From: Methyloligella sp050110875
Lineage (GTDB): Bacteria; Pseudomonadota; Alphaproteobacteria; Rhizobiales; Methyloligellaceae
Direction of reading: 5' to 3'
Length of the DNA: 64,000 nt
NCBI GenBank assembly: GCA_050110875.1
Contig: CP188828.1
Span: forward strand, 620,001-684,000
Shown: positions 56,383 to 64,000 of the stretch, piece after piece
Position numbering within the stretch: position 1 is the stretch's first letter
Layout of the letters: each line of letters starts with the position of its first letter
Notes under the pieces: generated by a model
The model's input: the letters and a program-made list of their open reading frames with translations, nothing else
Told to the model about the DNA's origin: nothing
Database searches by the model: none
Made by a program: the position numbers and the translations under genes

Positions 56383-57818
56383 GCACCTCGCCCGGCACGG
56401 TTCTCGAGACCGATATCCCGGCCCGGCTGGAGAAGCTCGCCTGGGGGCTGTTCCACACCAAGGTCGTGCTCGCCCTCGGAATCACCTGGGTGCTGGACGG
56501 GCTGGAGGTGACCCTGGCGGGCGCTGTCGCCGGGGCTCTGAAGCAAAGTCCGGTGCTCGAAATGGGCAATGCGGAGGTCGGACTCGCCAACAGTGCCTAT
56601 CTCGCCGGCGCGGTGCTGGGCGCGGTGTTCTTCGGCTGGCTGACGGACCGTCTGGGGCGGAAGCGGCTCTTCACCATCACCCTGGCGGTTTATCTGCTGG
56701 CGACCGCATCCACGGCCTTCGCCTGGGATTTCTGGAGCTTCGCCGTCTTCCGCTTCCTCACCGGCGCCGGCATCGGCGGCGAATACACCGCCATCAATTC
56801 CGCCATCCAAGAGTTGGTCCCGGCCCGCTATCGCGGCTGGACCGATCTCGTCATCAACGGCAGCTTCTGGATCGGCGCCGCCATGGGGGCCGCGGGCTCC
56901 ATCGTGCTGCTCGAGCCCGGCTTCCTGCCGCCGGATATGGGCTGGCGGGCGGCCTTCTTCATCGGGGCGGCGCTCGGCCTTGTCATCCTGATCCTGCGCC
57001 TCTGGATTCCCGAATCGCCGCGCTGGCTGATCACCCATGGCCGGCCGGACGAGGCGGAACGGGTGGTCGAGGAGATCGAGGGGCGGACAAAAATCCATCA
57101 CGCCCATCACGAGATCGCGGTGCCGCAAAACGTGCGGCTCACGCCCCGCAGCCATACGCCCTTGCTGGAGGTCTGGCGCAGCCTGTATCGCGATCAGCGC
57201 CAGCGCACGCTGGTTGGCTTGAGCCTGATGACGGCCCAAGCTTTCTTCTACAATGCGATCTTCTTCACCTACGCGCTGATCCTGACGGATTTCTACGACA
57301 TCCCGGCCGAAAGCGTCGGCTGGTACCTGCTGCCCTTCGCGGCGGGGAATTTCTTCGGTCCCGTATTCCTGGGGCGTTTCTTCGACACGGTGGGACGGCG
57401 GCCGATGATCGCGCTGACCTACGGGCTTTCAGGCCTCTTGCTGACGATCACCGGCGCGCTGTTCGCCGCGGACATGCTGTCGGCGACGGGGCAGACCGTT
57501 GCCTGGTCGGTGATCTTCTTCTTCGCCTCGGCGGCGGCAAGCTCCGCCTATCTCACGGTCTCGGAGACCTTTCCGCTGGAGATCAGGGCGCTGGCCATCG
57601 CGTTCTTCTATGCGGTGGGGACGGGCATCGGCGGGGTGTTTGCGCCGGCCCTGTTCGGGGTGCTGATCGACACGGGTTCGCGTTTCAGCGTCTTCGGCGG
57701 ATATCTGCTGGGCGCCGGCCTGATGCTCGCGGTGGTGTTCGTGATCCTGCGCTGGGGCGTGGCGGCGGAGCGCCGGTCCCTGGAGGATGTGGCGAAGCCG
57801 CTTTCGTCAGCCGACTAG
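56379..57818 (+). CDS. MFS transporter, sugar/aromatic acid porter type
   Basis: 479 residues with about 12 membrane helices. The inter-helix 2-3 signature is GWLTDRLGRKRLF, and the repeat half GRFFDTVGRRPMI is seen later; RFLTGAGIGGEYTAINSAIQEL fits the AAHS/sugar-porter group. No substrate can be read. It overlaps the dipeptidase gene by 4 bases; the likely partnership is uptake of the dipeptidase product (D-Ala) or of a cell-wall fragment. Convergent with dksA, with 19 bases between the stops. Confidence 0.9.
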   Translation: MSTSPGTVLETDIPARLEKLAWGLFHTKVVLALGITWVLDGLEVTLAGAVAGALKQSPVLEMGNAEVGLANSAYLAGAVLGAVFFGWLTDRLGRKRLFTITLAVYLLATASTAFAWDFWSFAVFRFLTGAGIGGEYTAINSAIQELVPARYRGWTDLVINGSFWIGAAMGAAGSIVLLEPGFLPPDMGWRAAFFIGAALGLVILILRLWIPESPRWLITHGRPDEAERVVEEIEGRTKIHHAHHEIAVPQNVRLTPRSHTPLLEVWRSLYRDQRQRTLVGLSLMTAQAFFYNAIFFTYALILTDFYDIPAESVGWYLLPFAAGNFFGPVFLGRFFDTVGRRPMIALTYGLSGLLLTITGALFAADMLSATGQTVAWSVIFFFASAAASSAYLTVSETFPLEIRALAIAFFYAVGTGIGGVFAPALFGVLIDTGSRFSVFGGYLLGAGLMLAVVFVILRWGVAAERRSLEDVAKPLSSAD

Positions 57819-57837
57819 CCGGCGTGGATACCGCGCC

Positions 57838-58260
57838 CTACTCGTCGCGATAGACGCGTTCGCGCCGCTCGTGCCGCTCTTGCGCCTCAACGCTGAGCGT
57901 GGCGATCGGCCGGGCGTCCAGGCGCTTCAGGCTGATGGGCTCGCCGGTCTCCTCGCAATAGCCGTAGGTCCCGTCCTCGATGCGCTCCAGCGCGGCATCG
58001 ATCTTGGCGATCAGCTTGCGTTGACGGTCGCGGGCGCGCAGCTCGAAGGCCCGCTCGCTTTCGGAGCTGGCGCGATCGGCGATATCGGCGTGCTGCTCCG
58101 ATTCGTTTTGCAGATGCTCCAGCGTCTCCTTGGTGGAGCGCAGGATCTCTTCACGCCAATTTTCCAGCTTTTCCCGAAAATAAGCGCGCTGGCGCTCATT
58201 CATGAAAGGCTCGTCCTCGGTGGGACGATAATCCTTGGGGAGCTTCTTCTCGGGCCGCAT
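57838..58260 (-). CDS. dksA: RNA polymerase-binding transcription factor DksA
   Basis: 140 residues. Secondary-channel factor that works with ppGpp in the stringent response. The coiled-coil tip Asp59-x-x-Asp62-x-Ala64 (ADIADRA) is intact. The globular part YCEETGEPISLKRLDARPIA has the family pattern but only one of the four zinc cysteines: Cys102, then Thr105, Ser123 and Ala126 in the other positions. Loss of these is known in other alphaproteobacterial DksA and in DksA2-like proteins. The start MRPEKKLPKDYRP is typical. A perfect palindrome lies 121 bases upstream. Confidence 0.95.
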   Translation of the reverse strand: MRPEKKLPKDYRPTEDEPFMNERQRAYFREKLENWREEILRSTKETLEHLQNESEQHADIADRASSESERAFELRARDRQRKLIAKIDAALERIEDGTYGYCEETGEPISLKRLDARPIATLSVEAQERHERRERVYRDE

Positions 58261-58380
58261 GACAGCCTCTTATTTCCGAACCAGTTCACCTACTTGGGAG
58301 AGCGAAGCTCAACCCCTCTTCCAGCACCGCAGACGGTTCCCCCCGCTGGCCGCCCCCGTATTACGGAAGCGATGCGCCAA

Positions 58381-58403
58381 GTCAAGCGAGGAGAACGCTT
58401 GAC
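58381..58403. promoter_or_regulatory. perfect 8-base inverted repeat between dksA and ycjX
   Basis: GTCAAGCG (58381-58388), seven bases, CGCTTGAC (58396-58403): a perfect palindrome, 23 bases long. The right arm overlaps TTGACA (58399-58404), which looks like a -35 element for the rightward gene. It lies 121 bases before dksA and 133 before ycjX, so it could control either or both. No known regulator motif is recognised. Confidence 0.55.
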
Positions 58404-58535
58404 ACAAAAGCTTATGATGGCGGGAGACAGTCGGCTCTGTTCGGAGAAGCGTGCTAAGCCTTATATGCTGCTTGGGCGATCCCGCTCAGCGATCGCGCCC
58501 GCCCGGCAAGCGAAGAAAGTCGAATAACTCCCCTC

Positions 58536-59987
58536 ATGATCAATCTGGTTCAGGACACAGCCGATGCCTTCCGGAATGTCGGCCATTACGGCGGCGATCT
58601 GCTGCATCCGACATTGCGACTCGGGGTGACGGGGCTCGCCCGCTCCGGCAAGACCGTGTTCATCACCGCGCTGGTGCACAACCTGATCTCCGGGGGGCGC
58701 CTGCCCTTCTTCGACGCGGCGGCCGAGGGGCGGGTGTCGCGGGCCTATCTGGAGCCGCAACCGGACGACACGGTGCCGCGCTTCGATTTCGAGGTACATA
58801 TGGCGGATCTGACGGGCGATCCGCCTTCTTGGCCGGAGAGTACGCGGCGAATCAGCCAGCTTCGCCTGGCTATCGAATATCAGCCGCAAGGGTTCTGGAA
58901 GCGGCAGCTCGGCTACGACCGCCTGCATGTCGACATCGTCGACTATCCCGGCGAGTGGCTGCTCGACCTGCCGCTTCTCTCCCTCGACTTCGCCGAATGG
59001 TCGGCGCAGGCGCTGCAGCAGAGCGGCGAGGCCGGGCGGGAGAAGATCGCCGGGGCCTGGCGAAAGGCGTTGGCCGAGATCGATCCGGCGGCGCCGGCCG
59101 ACGAAGCCCTCGCCGTGCGGCTCTCCGATCTGTTCAAGACCTATCTCGCCGATGCCCGTGCCGACCAATACGCGCTCTCCACCTTGCCGCCGGGCCGGTT
59201 CCTGATGCCGGGCGACTTGGAGGGCTCGCCGGCGCTCACCTTCGCGCCGCTCGATGCCAAGGGGGAGACCAAGTTTCCCAAGGGCTCCCTCTGGGCGATG
59301 ATGGCGCGGCGCTACGAGGCCTATAAGACCCATGTGGTGCGACCGTTCTTCCGGGATCACTTCTCGCGTCTCGACCGGCAGATCGTGCTGGTGGACGTAC
59401 TGGCGGCGCTGAATGGCGGGCCGGAGGCGGTGGCGGATCTGGAGCGGGCCATGACGGACATCCTGGATTGCTTCCGCACCGGCTCCAACTCGTTCCTCTC
59501 CAACCTGTTCTGGCCGCGCATCGACCGGCTCGTCTTCGCCGCCACCAAGGCGGACCATCTGCATCACTCCAGCCATGACCGGCTCCAGGCGATCCTGAAA
59601 ACCCTGACGGAGAAGGCCATGGCGCGCGCGGAATTCGGCGGGGCCGATGTGAAGGCGCTCGCCATGGCGGCGATCCGCGCCACCCGCGAGGGGGAGGCCA
59701 GGCGCGGCGGCGAGACGTTGCCCTGCATTATCGGCAATCCGCTGCAGGGCGAGACCATCGGGCGGCGGAAATTCGGCGGGGACGACGCGTTCGCGATCTT
59801 CCCCGGCGATCTGCCGGAGGACCCGAACGTGGCGCTGCGCGGCGGCGGCATGCAGGCGGAGGATGTGCGATTCGTCCGTTTCCGGCCGCCGGATCCCGTG
59901 CCGCTGCCGGGCGGCGGTTTCGCGCCCTTCCCCAATATCCGCCTGGACCGGGCAATTCAGAGTCTGATCGGAGACCATCTGGAATGA
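58536..59987 (+). CDS. ycjX: YcjX family GTP-binding protein
   Basis: 483 residues. P-loop GLARSGKTVFITALVHNLI, a DYPGEWLLDLPLL block (Walker B-like with DxxG), WSAQALQQSGEAG and later FWPRIDRLVFAATKADHLHHSS (TKAD, guanine specificity). YcjX (DUF463) is induced in stress (phage-shock-associated in enterobacteria) and its exact role is open. It overlaps ycjF by 4 bases. Confidence 0.93.
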   Translation: MINLVQDTADAFRNVGHYGGDLLHPTLRLGVTGLARSGKTVFITALVHNLISGGRLPFFDAAAEGRVSRAYLEPQPDDTVPRFDFEVHMADLTGDPPSWPESTRRISQLRLAIEYQPQGFWKRQLGYDRLHVDIVDYPGEWLLDLPLLSLDFAEWSAQALQQSGEAGREKIAGAWRKALAEIDPAAPADEALAVRLSDLFKTYLADARADQYALSTLPPGRFLMPGDLEGSPALTFAPLDAKGETKFPKGSLWAMMARRYEAYKTHVVRPFFRDHFSRLDRQIVLVDVLAALNGGPEAVADLERAMTDILDCFRTGSNSFLSNLFWPRIDRLVFAATKADHLHHSSHDRLQAILKTLTEKAMARAEFGGADVKALAMAAIRATREGEARRGGETLPCIIGNPLQGETIGRRKFGGDDAFAIFPGDLPEDPNVALRGGGMQAEDVRFVRFRPPDPVPLPGGGFAPFPNIRLDRAIQSLIGDHLE

Positions 59988-60958
59988 GCGCATCTCCCCG
60001 CAAGCCCACCGCTTTCCGGGTCGAGGAGGTGGAGATCGATTCGCCACCTCCGCCACCGCCCGAGGAACCCTTGGCGACTCCGCCGGCGACGGTGCGCAAT
60101 CTGCCGAAGATGAAACGCGGCTTCGCCTGGGGCAGCATCCTGATCGGCGCGATGGGCGGCTTGATCTCGATCTGGGCGGCGATCTGGTTCGACGCCATGG
60201 TGCGCGATCTGATGGCCCGGGAAGACTGGATCGGCTGGGCGGCGATCGGGCTCATGGTCGTGGCGCTTCTGGCGCTCGCCATGATCGTGCTGAAGGAGGC
60301 GGTCGGATTGCTGCGGCTCGGGCGGCTGGGCAGGATCCGCCACGAGGCGGAGAGCGCGATAAGGCAGCAGGACAAGCCGCTGGCGCTGGACGTCACGCAC
60401 CGGCTGAAGAGCCTGTATCACGGGCGAAGCGACATGGCCTGGGGCCTCAGCCGCCTGGCGGAGAGCGAGCGGGACATCATGGATGCGGACGAGCTTTTGA
60501 AGCTCGACGAGCGGACTTTGGTGGCCCCGCTCGATCCGCTGGCCCGCGGGATCGTGGCAGCCTCGGCGAAGCGGGTCTCGGTGGTGACGGCGGTAAGCCC
60601 CGCCGCGCTGATCGACATGCTGTTCGTGGCGGCGGAGAATTTGCGCATGCTGCGCAAGCTCGCGACGCTCTATGGGGCACGGCCCGGCACGCTGGCGCTG
60701 CTGAAGCTCGCCCGCATGGTGATCAGCCATATCGTGCTGACCGGCGGTATCGCGCTGGGCGACGACGTCATCCAGCAGCTCGTCGGCCACGGGCTGACGG
60801 CGCGGCTCTCGACTCGGCTCGGCGAGGGCGTGTTCAATGGCGCGCTGACCACCAGGATCGGAATCGCGGCGATCGATGTGTGCCGGCCCCTGCCCTATAT
60901 CGAGGCGAGCCGGCCGCGCTTCCGGACCCTGGTCGCCGAGGTGGCCGGCATCCGCTAA
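59984..60958 (+). CDS. ycjF: YcjF family membrane protein (TIGR01620 type)
   Basis: 324 residues: Pro-rich start, RRGFAWGSILIGAMGGLISIWAAIWF-like first helix (about 46-68), second helix 88-105, then a conserved cytoplasmic domain EAESAIRQQDKPLALDVTHRL, ESERDIMDADELLKLDERTL and a C-terminal HIVLTGGIALGDDVIQQLVG with LSTRLGEGVFNGALTTRIGI. It goes with YcjX in many proteobacteria as a pair of unknown function. ATGA overlap with ycjX supports coupling. Confidence 0.92.
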   Translation: MSASPRKPTAFRVEEVEIDSPPPPPPEEPLATPPATVRNLPKMKRGFAWGSILIGAMGGLISIWAAIWFDAMVRDLMAREDWIGWAAIGLMVVALLALAMIVLKEAVGLLRLGRLGRIRHEAESAIRQQDKPLALDVTHRLKSLYHGRSDMAWGLSRLAESERDIMDADELLKLDERTLVAPLDPLARGIVAASAKRVSVVTAVSPAALIDMLFVAAENLRMLRKLATLYGARPGTLALLKLARMVISHIVLTGGIALGDDVIQQLVGHGLTARLSTRLGEGVFNGALTTRIGIAAIDVCRPLPYIEASRPRFRTLVAEVAGIR

Positions 60959-60968
60959 CGGCGCGGCA

Positions 60969-62036
60969 TCAATTGAAGCTGCCGCAGCCGTCGAGCGGCA
61001 CCTTATGGGAGCGCCCGTCCTTGTAGGTCAGCGTGAGGGTGATGTTGCCTTCGCAGCTGGGAGCTTCGTAGGAGACGCGGAAGCCGCTCTCCGGCTTGCG
61101 AGACAGGCGGGTGATCATGTCTCCGCCCGCCGGCTTGAACTGGTACCCAACCGCGGTGAGCCGCAGGCGCATGTCCATGGAAGGCTCCAGCCAGAGCTCG
61201 TAGCGTGTGTCGCCCGAGGCCGCATTGGACGACCGGCCCTGAAGCCATCCCTTCACCACATCGGGCGCGGGTAAGCTGAACTCAGGCGTATCCTCCGGCA
61301 CCTCCACCGGCGCCATCAGCTCCGGATCCGGCACGATGGCCTCCCAGGGGAGCACCTCGCGCTTGCCGCTGGCCCCGGGGGCCGGCGGAGGCGCAGGCTG
61401 GGCTGAGGAGGCCGGCCCCTGGGCCGGTCCACTCTCGGCGTTATCGCTGCCCTCGCCGTTCTTCTCTTCTTTTTCCTCCTCGGCCTCCTCCCGATTCAAA
61501 TCGCTCAAGGCATCGCCGACATTGAGATCGATGGGGCCATCCAGGACGGCCTCGTCATCCGCGTTGCCGTCATCGCCGGGCGCGCCCTCGGGACCTTGCC
61601 AACCGAGAGGTCCGGTGGCGGGGGCTTGCGGCTCAGCCTCCGTCTCCGCCGTTCCGCGCGGGCCGGACGGAGGTGTCGCTTCGCTCGCACCGTTCGCCGT
61701 TTCTCCGGCGGATTGCGCCGCCGGTGCCGATTGCTGCCCTTCCTCCGCCTGCTCGGATGACGGCACAGGGCTTGCCGTCGGCTCGTCGTCCGAGGACGGG
61801 GCCGGGGTGGCGATGGGCGGCGGCGTTGTCCGGGTCACGGACGTGCCTTTCGAGACCTCGGTGGCAACTTCCTGCTGGCTCGCCTGCTCCCCATTGAGGT
61901 GGATAGCGAAGATGCCCGGAATCCCCAAGCTGCCCGCGGTCAAAACGAGCACGATTTGCGAGACGACGATGCCGGCGACGACGGCCAGCGCAATGATGCC
62001 AGCGCTGCGCCGGCCGCCCGAAAACTCAAAATTCAT
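60969..62036 (-). CDS. hypothetical membrane-anchored protein with long acidic linker
   Basis: 355 residues. One membrane helix near the N terminus (about 12-35), then roughly 200 residues of low complexity rich in Ala, Pro, Ser, Glu and Asp, and a compact C-terminal part (about 255-355): APDVVKGWLQGRS, TRYELWLEPSMDMRLRLTAVG, SGFRVSYEAPSCEGNITLTL, ending DGCGSFN with two cysteines. I do not recognise a family. The C-terminal module looks like a beta-rich periplasmic domain. The ATG at 62036 starts just before the helix. Convergent with ycjF with 10 bases between the stops. Confidence 0.78.
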   Translation of the reverse strand: MNFEFSGGRRSAGIIALAVVAGIVVSQIVLVLTAGSLGIPGIFAIHLNGEQASQQEVATEVSKGTSVTRTTPPPIATPAPSSDDEPTASPVPSSEQAEEGQQSAPAAQSAGETANGASEATPPSGPRGTAETEAEPQAPATGPLGWQGPEGAPGDDGNADDEAVLDGPIDLNVGDALSDLNREEAEEEKEEKNGEGSDNAESGPAQGPASSAQPAPPPAPGASGKREVLPWEAIVPDPELMAPVEVPEDTPEFSLPAPDVVKGWLQGRSSNAASGDTRYELWLEPSMDMRLRLTAVGYQFKPAGGDMITRLSRKPESGFRVSYEAPSCEGNITLTLTYKDGRSHKVPLDGCGSFN

Positions 62037-63058
62037 GAAGAACACCACATCTCTTCGACGCCACGAAAAGGCGCAGGTCCGGGTAGCATAGCAATGGCGT
62101 AGCAGGACAGAAAAGCATGGTTCCGCTGTCGCATTGGGTGAGCGAGACCGCCGGTCGGGCGAGGCCCCGCAAGGAAAAATCACTCGTTCGGAATATGGGC
62201 ATGAAAGACCGGATTCGTAGGCTTTCTCAGACCATGCAAATCGCACAGTCCGGCGCATTGGTTTGCCGGGACGGTGGATAACGGGGATAAATTGCGCGGC
62301 ATGCGTGCAAGTAAAATTCGAAAAGTTAACATTGAACTTGTGAGCGGCCCCGCTGCTACCAAGGCGGCGGCGGAACGCTCCAAGAAAGCGAACGGAGCGA
62401 TCCGGGCGTTTTCGAGGAGCGTGCCAAAGTCACCTCGGTGATATCGGGAAAGCTCATATGGCTAGGCAAGCCGAGGTCGTCCACTGCCATGGGCGGCTGA
62501 AGGCGAAGCTGCCGGAAGTCGTGGGGGACCACGGTCTGACGGTTCTGCCGAAATGCCGTTTGAGGCTGAGCCGGCAGGGTGTTCCGCGAGTAAGGCGGCA
62601 TCGCCGTTCCCGGGTCTGGGATGGCCATTTCCGGATCCGCGTCGTGGCAGCGCGACGTAAAATAAGTGGCTGCAGCCGGGTCGCACTGGCCCGAGCGCAG
62701 GGGGACCTGCGCGAAAGCCGGTGCGGCGTGAGGTCGAGAGGCCTCGCGGCGCCGATTGATCGTCCCGAACGGGCGTGAGGATCGACATCGCAAAGGGAGG
62801 CGGGGCTGGCCAGCTCCGCCTTTCCTGCGTTTGGGACCATTCGCGCTCCCCATCTTCCGCTTCTCCTTTGCTTCCGTTTCGATCCTCTCCCCCTGCCCTT
62901 GGAGATCAGATTCCCGCGTCGCTTCGTATCTCGCTGCTTGCAGCGGCTTAGCGCGCGCCGCTTAATCCGCTACACTCGCGCCGGCGTCATTGGGTCCGAC
63001 GTCATGGGTATGGGATTCGAGTTTGAGTCTTCGGTCTTCTTGGGGTGGAGGTTTCGTT
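62037..63058. other. 1-kb region without a confident gene
   Basis: No frame in these 1022 bases resembles a known family. A 106-codon frame at 62458-62778 (+) starts after GGGAAAG and is Arg/Cys-rich; a 46-codon frame begins at about 62301 (+). Both lack signs of selection. The part 62160-62340 is AT-richer than its surroundings. The lipoprotein gene at 63059 begins after GGAGG. I see no tRNA, terminator with T run or insertion sequence. Confidence 0.5.
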
Positions 63059-63469
63059 TTGCGTCAGGCTGCTCCGGCACTCGCCTTCGTTCTGCTTGCT
63101 GCGCTGTCCGGGCTTACCGGGTGTGGGAGCTCTGGCAAGGAGAGCGCCGCCTGGAAGATGAACGAGGACGATCCGCTATCCCGTCCCGTCCAGGTGGCTT
63201 GGACCTCGGCCCGGGCCAGCCATTGCGGCTTCATCTTCCAGCCTGCCCAGCTTCGGGCGAACTATCTCAACCGGATGCGGCAGCTCGGCACCCCGGCCTC
63301 GCAGCTCGCCGAAATGGAAGAGGCTTACGACTACACCTACAAATCGGTGTCCGAGACAATCGGGGGGCAGACGAATTACTGCACCAAGTCGAAAACCGAC
63401 GCGATCCGAAAGGATCTGCAGCAGTATCTCGCCGGCAATTTCGCCCATCGGGCGAGCCCGGCGGATTAA
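63059..63469 (+). CDS. small putative lipoprotein
   Basis: 136 residues with an N-terminal lipoprotein signal (hydrophobic VLLAALSGLTGC, Cys22). The rest holds VQVAWTSARASHCGFIFQPAQ and a helical segment LGTPASQLAEMEEAYDYTYKSV followed by QTNYCTKSKTDAIRKDLQQY. Two cysteines (about 63 and 109) may form a disulfide. I do not recognise a family. The start is TTG at 63059 because GGAGG at 63047-63051 is 7 bases upstream; an upstream in-frame TTG at 62990 has no such site. Its stop overlaps that of the next gene by 4 bases. Confidence 0.78.
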   Translation: MRQAAPALAFVLLAALSGLTGCGSSGKESAAWKMNEDDPLSRPVQVAWTSARASHCGFIFQPAQLRANYLNRMRQLGTPASQLAEMEEAYDYTYKSVSETIGGQTNYCTKSKTDAIRKDLQQYLAGNFAHRASPAD

Positions 63470-64000
63470 TTCTCGGCGTCCGGGCTCTCCTCGGTGGCGC
63501 CTTCGTCGGTTCCGCTTGCTTCGTCCTTGCGTGCGCTGTCGCCGGGCTGGTCTTCGGCTGACGGCTCATCAGCGGGGAGCTCGTCTGCGGGCTGGAGACG
63601 CTGATCGTCGCGCGGCTCGTTGCGGATCTTCTCAGCCATCCTCAGGAGACTGCCCTCCTCAGCTTCGGCCGCGAGCAGATAGGCGACGCCGTCTTCGGTC
63701 CATTTCACCCCGTCGACGGGACCTTCCTGCAAGGCTTCGGGCTCTGCGTCCGTCCCGCCCGGCGTGGCGTAGAGGGCGAGCGGCTTACCGGAGGCGGGCA
63801 GATAAAGCATCTGGGCGATGGGCTTGTCCCCGAGCCGCAGCACTTGCGCCCGGATAAAGCGGTAACCGTCGGCGCGCAGATCCGGTCCGCGCACGTTCTG
63901 GCCGATCGCCTTGGTGAGCTGGAAGGAGAGAAGATACGGGTTCTTCTGGCTCTCGATACTGACTTCCAGACTCTCGCGGCTCACCAGGGCATGAGCCTGG
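63466..64000 (-). CDS. C-terminal part of a probable anti-sigma factor (partial)
   Basis: The reading frame is open to the right edge, so the gene starts beyond the window. The visible part begins QAHALVSRESLEVSIESQKN, followed by VRGPDLRADGYRFIRAQVL, LGDKPIAQMLYLPASGKPLA and a DGVAYLLAAE segment. This matches the C-terminal periplasmic domain of ChrR/RsiW-like membrane anti-sigma factors (a region commonly seen as HxVEVxxxxxxL). The last 50 residues are an acidic disordered tail. An ECF sigma factor gene would be expected to the right; it cannot be seen. Confidence 0.7.
   Translation of the reverse strand, partial: QAHALVSRESLEVSIESQKNPYLLSFQLTKAIGQNVRGPDLRADGYRFIRAQVLRLGDKPIAQMLYLPASGKPLALYATPGGTDAEPEALQEGPVDGVKWTEDGVAYLLAAEAEEGSLLRMAEKIRNEPRDDQRLQPADELPADEPSAEDQPGDSARKDEASGTDEGATEESPDAEN

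Noticed and set aside
62458..62778. A 106-codon frame on the + strand with a GGGAAAG before its ATG, length start and LP spacing faintly like translation initiation factor IF-1.
   Set aside because: Beyond the first 20 residues there is no agreement with IF-1, and Arg, Cys and His content is typical of a chance frame in GC-rich DNA.

Overview
The window is visibly GC-rich and reads as one chromosomal stretch of a free-living alphaproteobacterium, most likely of the Hyphomicrobiales (Rhizobiales) or a close relative. Markers for this are the 1235-residue B12-dependent ribonucleotide reductase NrdJ, DUF2155 next to a complex I NDUFA12-type subunit, the DUF1476 ATPase zeta inhibitor, the gene order purC-purS-purQ-purL-bolA-grxD, the cell-cycle kinase CckA beside a FliO-like gene, a DksA with a degenerate zinc site, and a recA preceded by the alphaproteobacterial SOS box GTTC-N7-GTTC. 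I see no phage, integrase, transposase, CRISPR array, rRNA or recognisable tRNA.

Layout. 1-1541: aat, DUF2155 and NDUFA12 genes. 1542-6362: nrdJ with candidate NrdR boxes, then a lysine/alanine-rich histone H1-like protein and a terminator. 6430-9640: CinA-like protein, sfsA, map and radC. 9728-10881: an ArsR regulator with a short-chain dehydrogenase and a candidate operator. 10972-16658: DsbA-like oxidoreductase, a beta-ketoacyl synthase with its own acyl carrier protein, a divergent acyl-CoA ligase and a DUF2147 protein. 16792-22741: fatty-acid beta-oxidation operon in the order fadE, fadJ/fadB-type, fadI. 23071-29085: a CDGSH iron-sulfur protein and a branched-chain amino-acid ABC operon livH-M-G-F, a small DUF6867-type membrane protein, and a lipoprotein-type binding protein. 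29114-33985: small unknown genes, purB, two SH3-domain secreted proteins, an HpcH/HpaI aldolase and the ATPase zeta inhibitor. 34282-39052: purC-S-Q-L, bolA and grxD. 39118-43141: rpsD, an unknown exported protein, trmJ and icd. 43152-49492: a cyclic-nucleotide-domain potassium channel, alaS, recA and a cation efflux protein. 49489-54900: two KTSC genes, a sulfotransferase, cckA and fliO. 54901-55602: 700 bases without a gene, holding a possible structured RNA, duplicated terminators and a composite palindromic repeat. 55603-64000: a VanX-type dipeptidase coupled to an MFS transporter, dksA, ycjX-ycjF, an envelope protein, an unexplained 1-kb gap, a small lipoprotein and the C-terminal part of a probable anti-sigma factor.

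Functionally the window is mostly housekeeping: nucleotide synthesis (nrdJ, purB/C/S/Q/L), fatty-acid breakdown and a side branch of acyl chain synthesis, amino-acid uptake, translation (aat, map, alaS, rpsD, infrastructure such as trmJ), repair (recA, radC) and cell-cycle control (cckA). The accessory interest lies in the non-coding DNA (54901-55602, 35332-35420, 58381-58403, 29386-29434) and in a few unusual gene pairings (dedicated synthase/ACP pair, VanX/MFS pair, tandem KTSC genes). All functions are assigned by reading motifs by eye; no database search was run.
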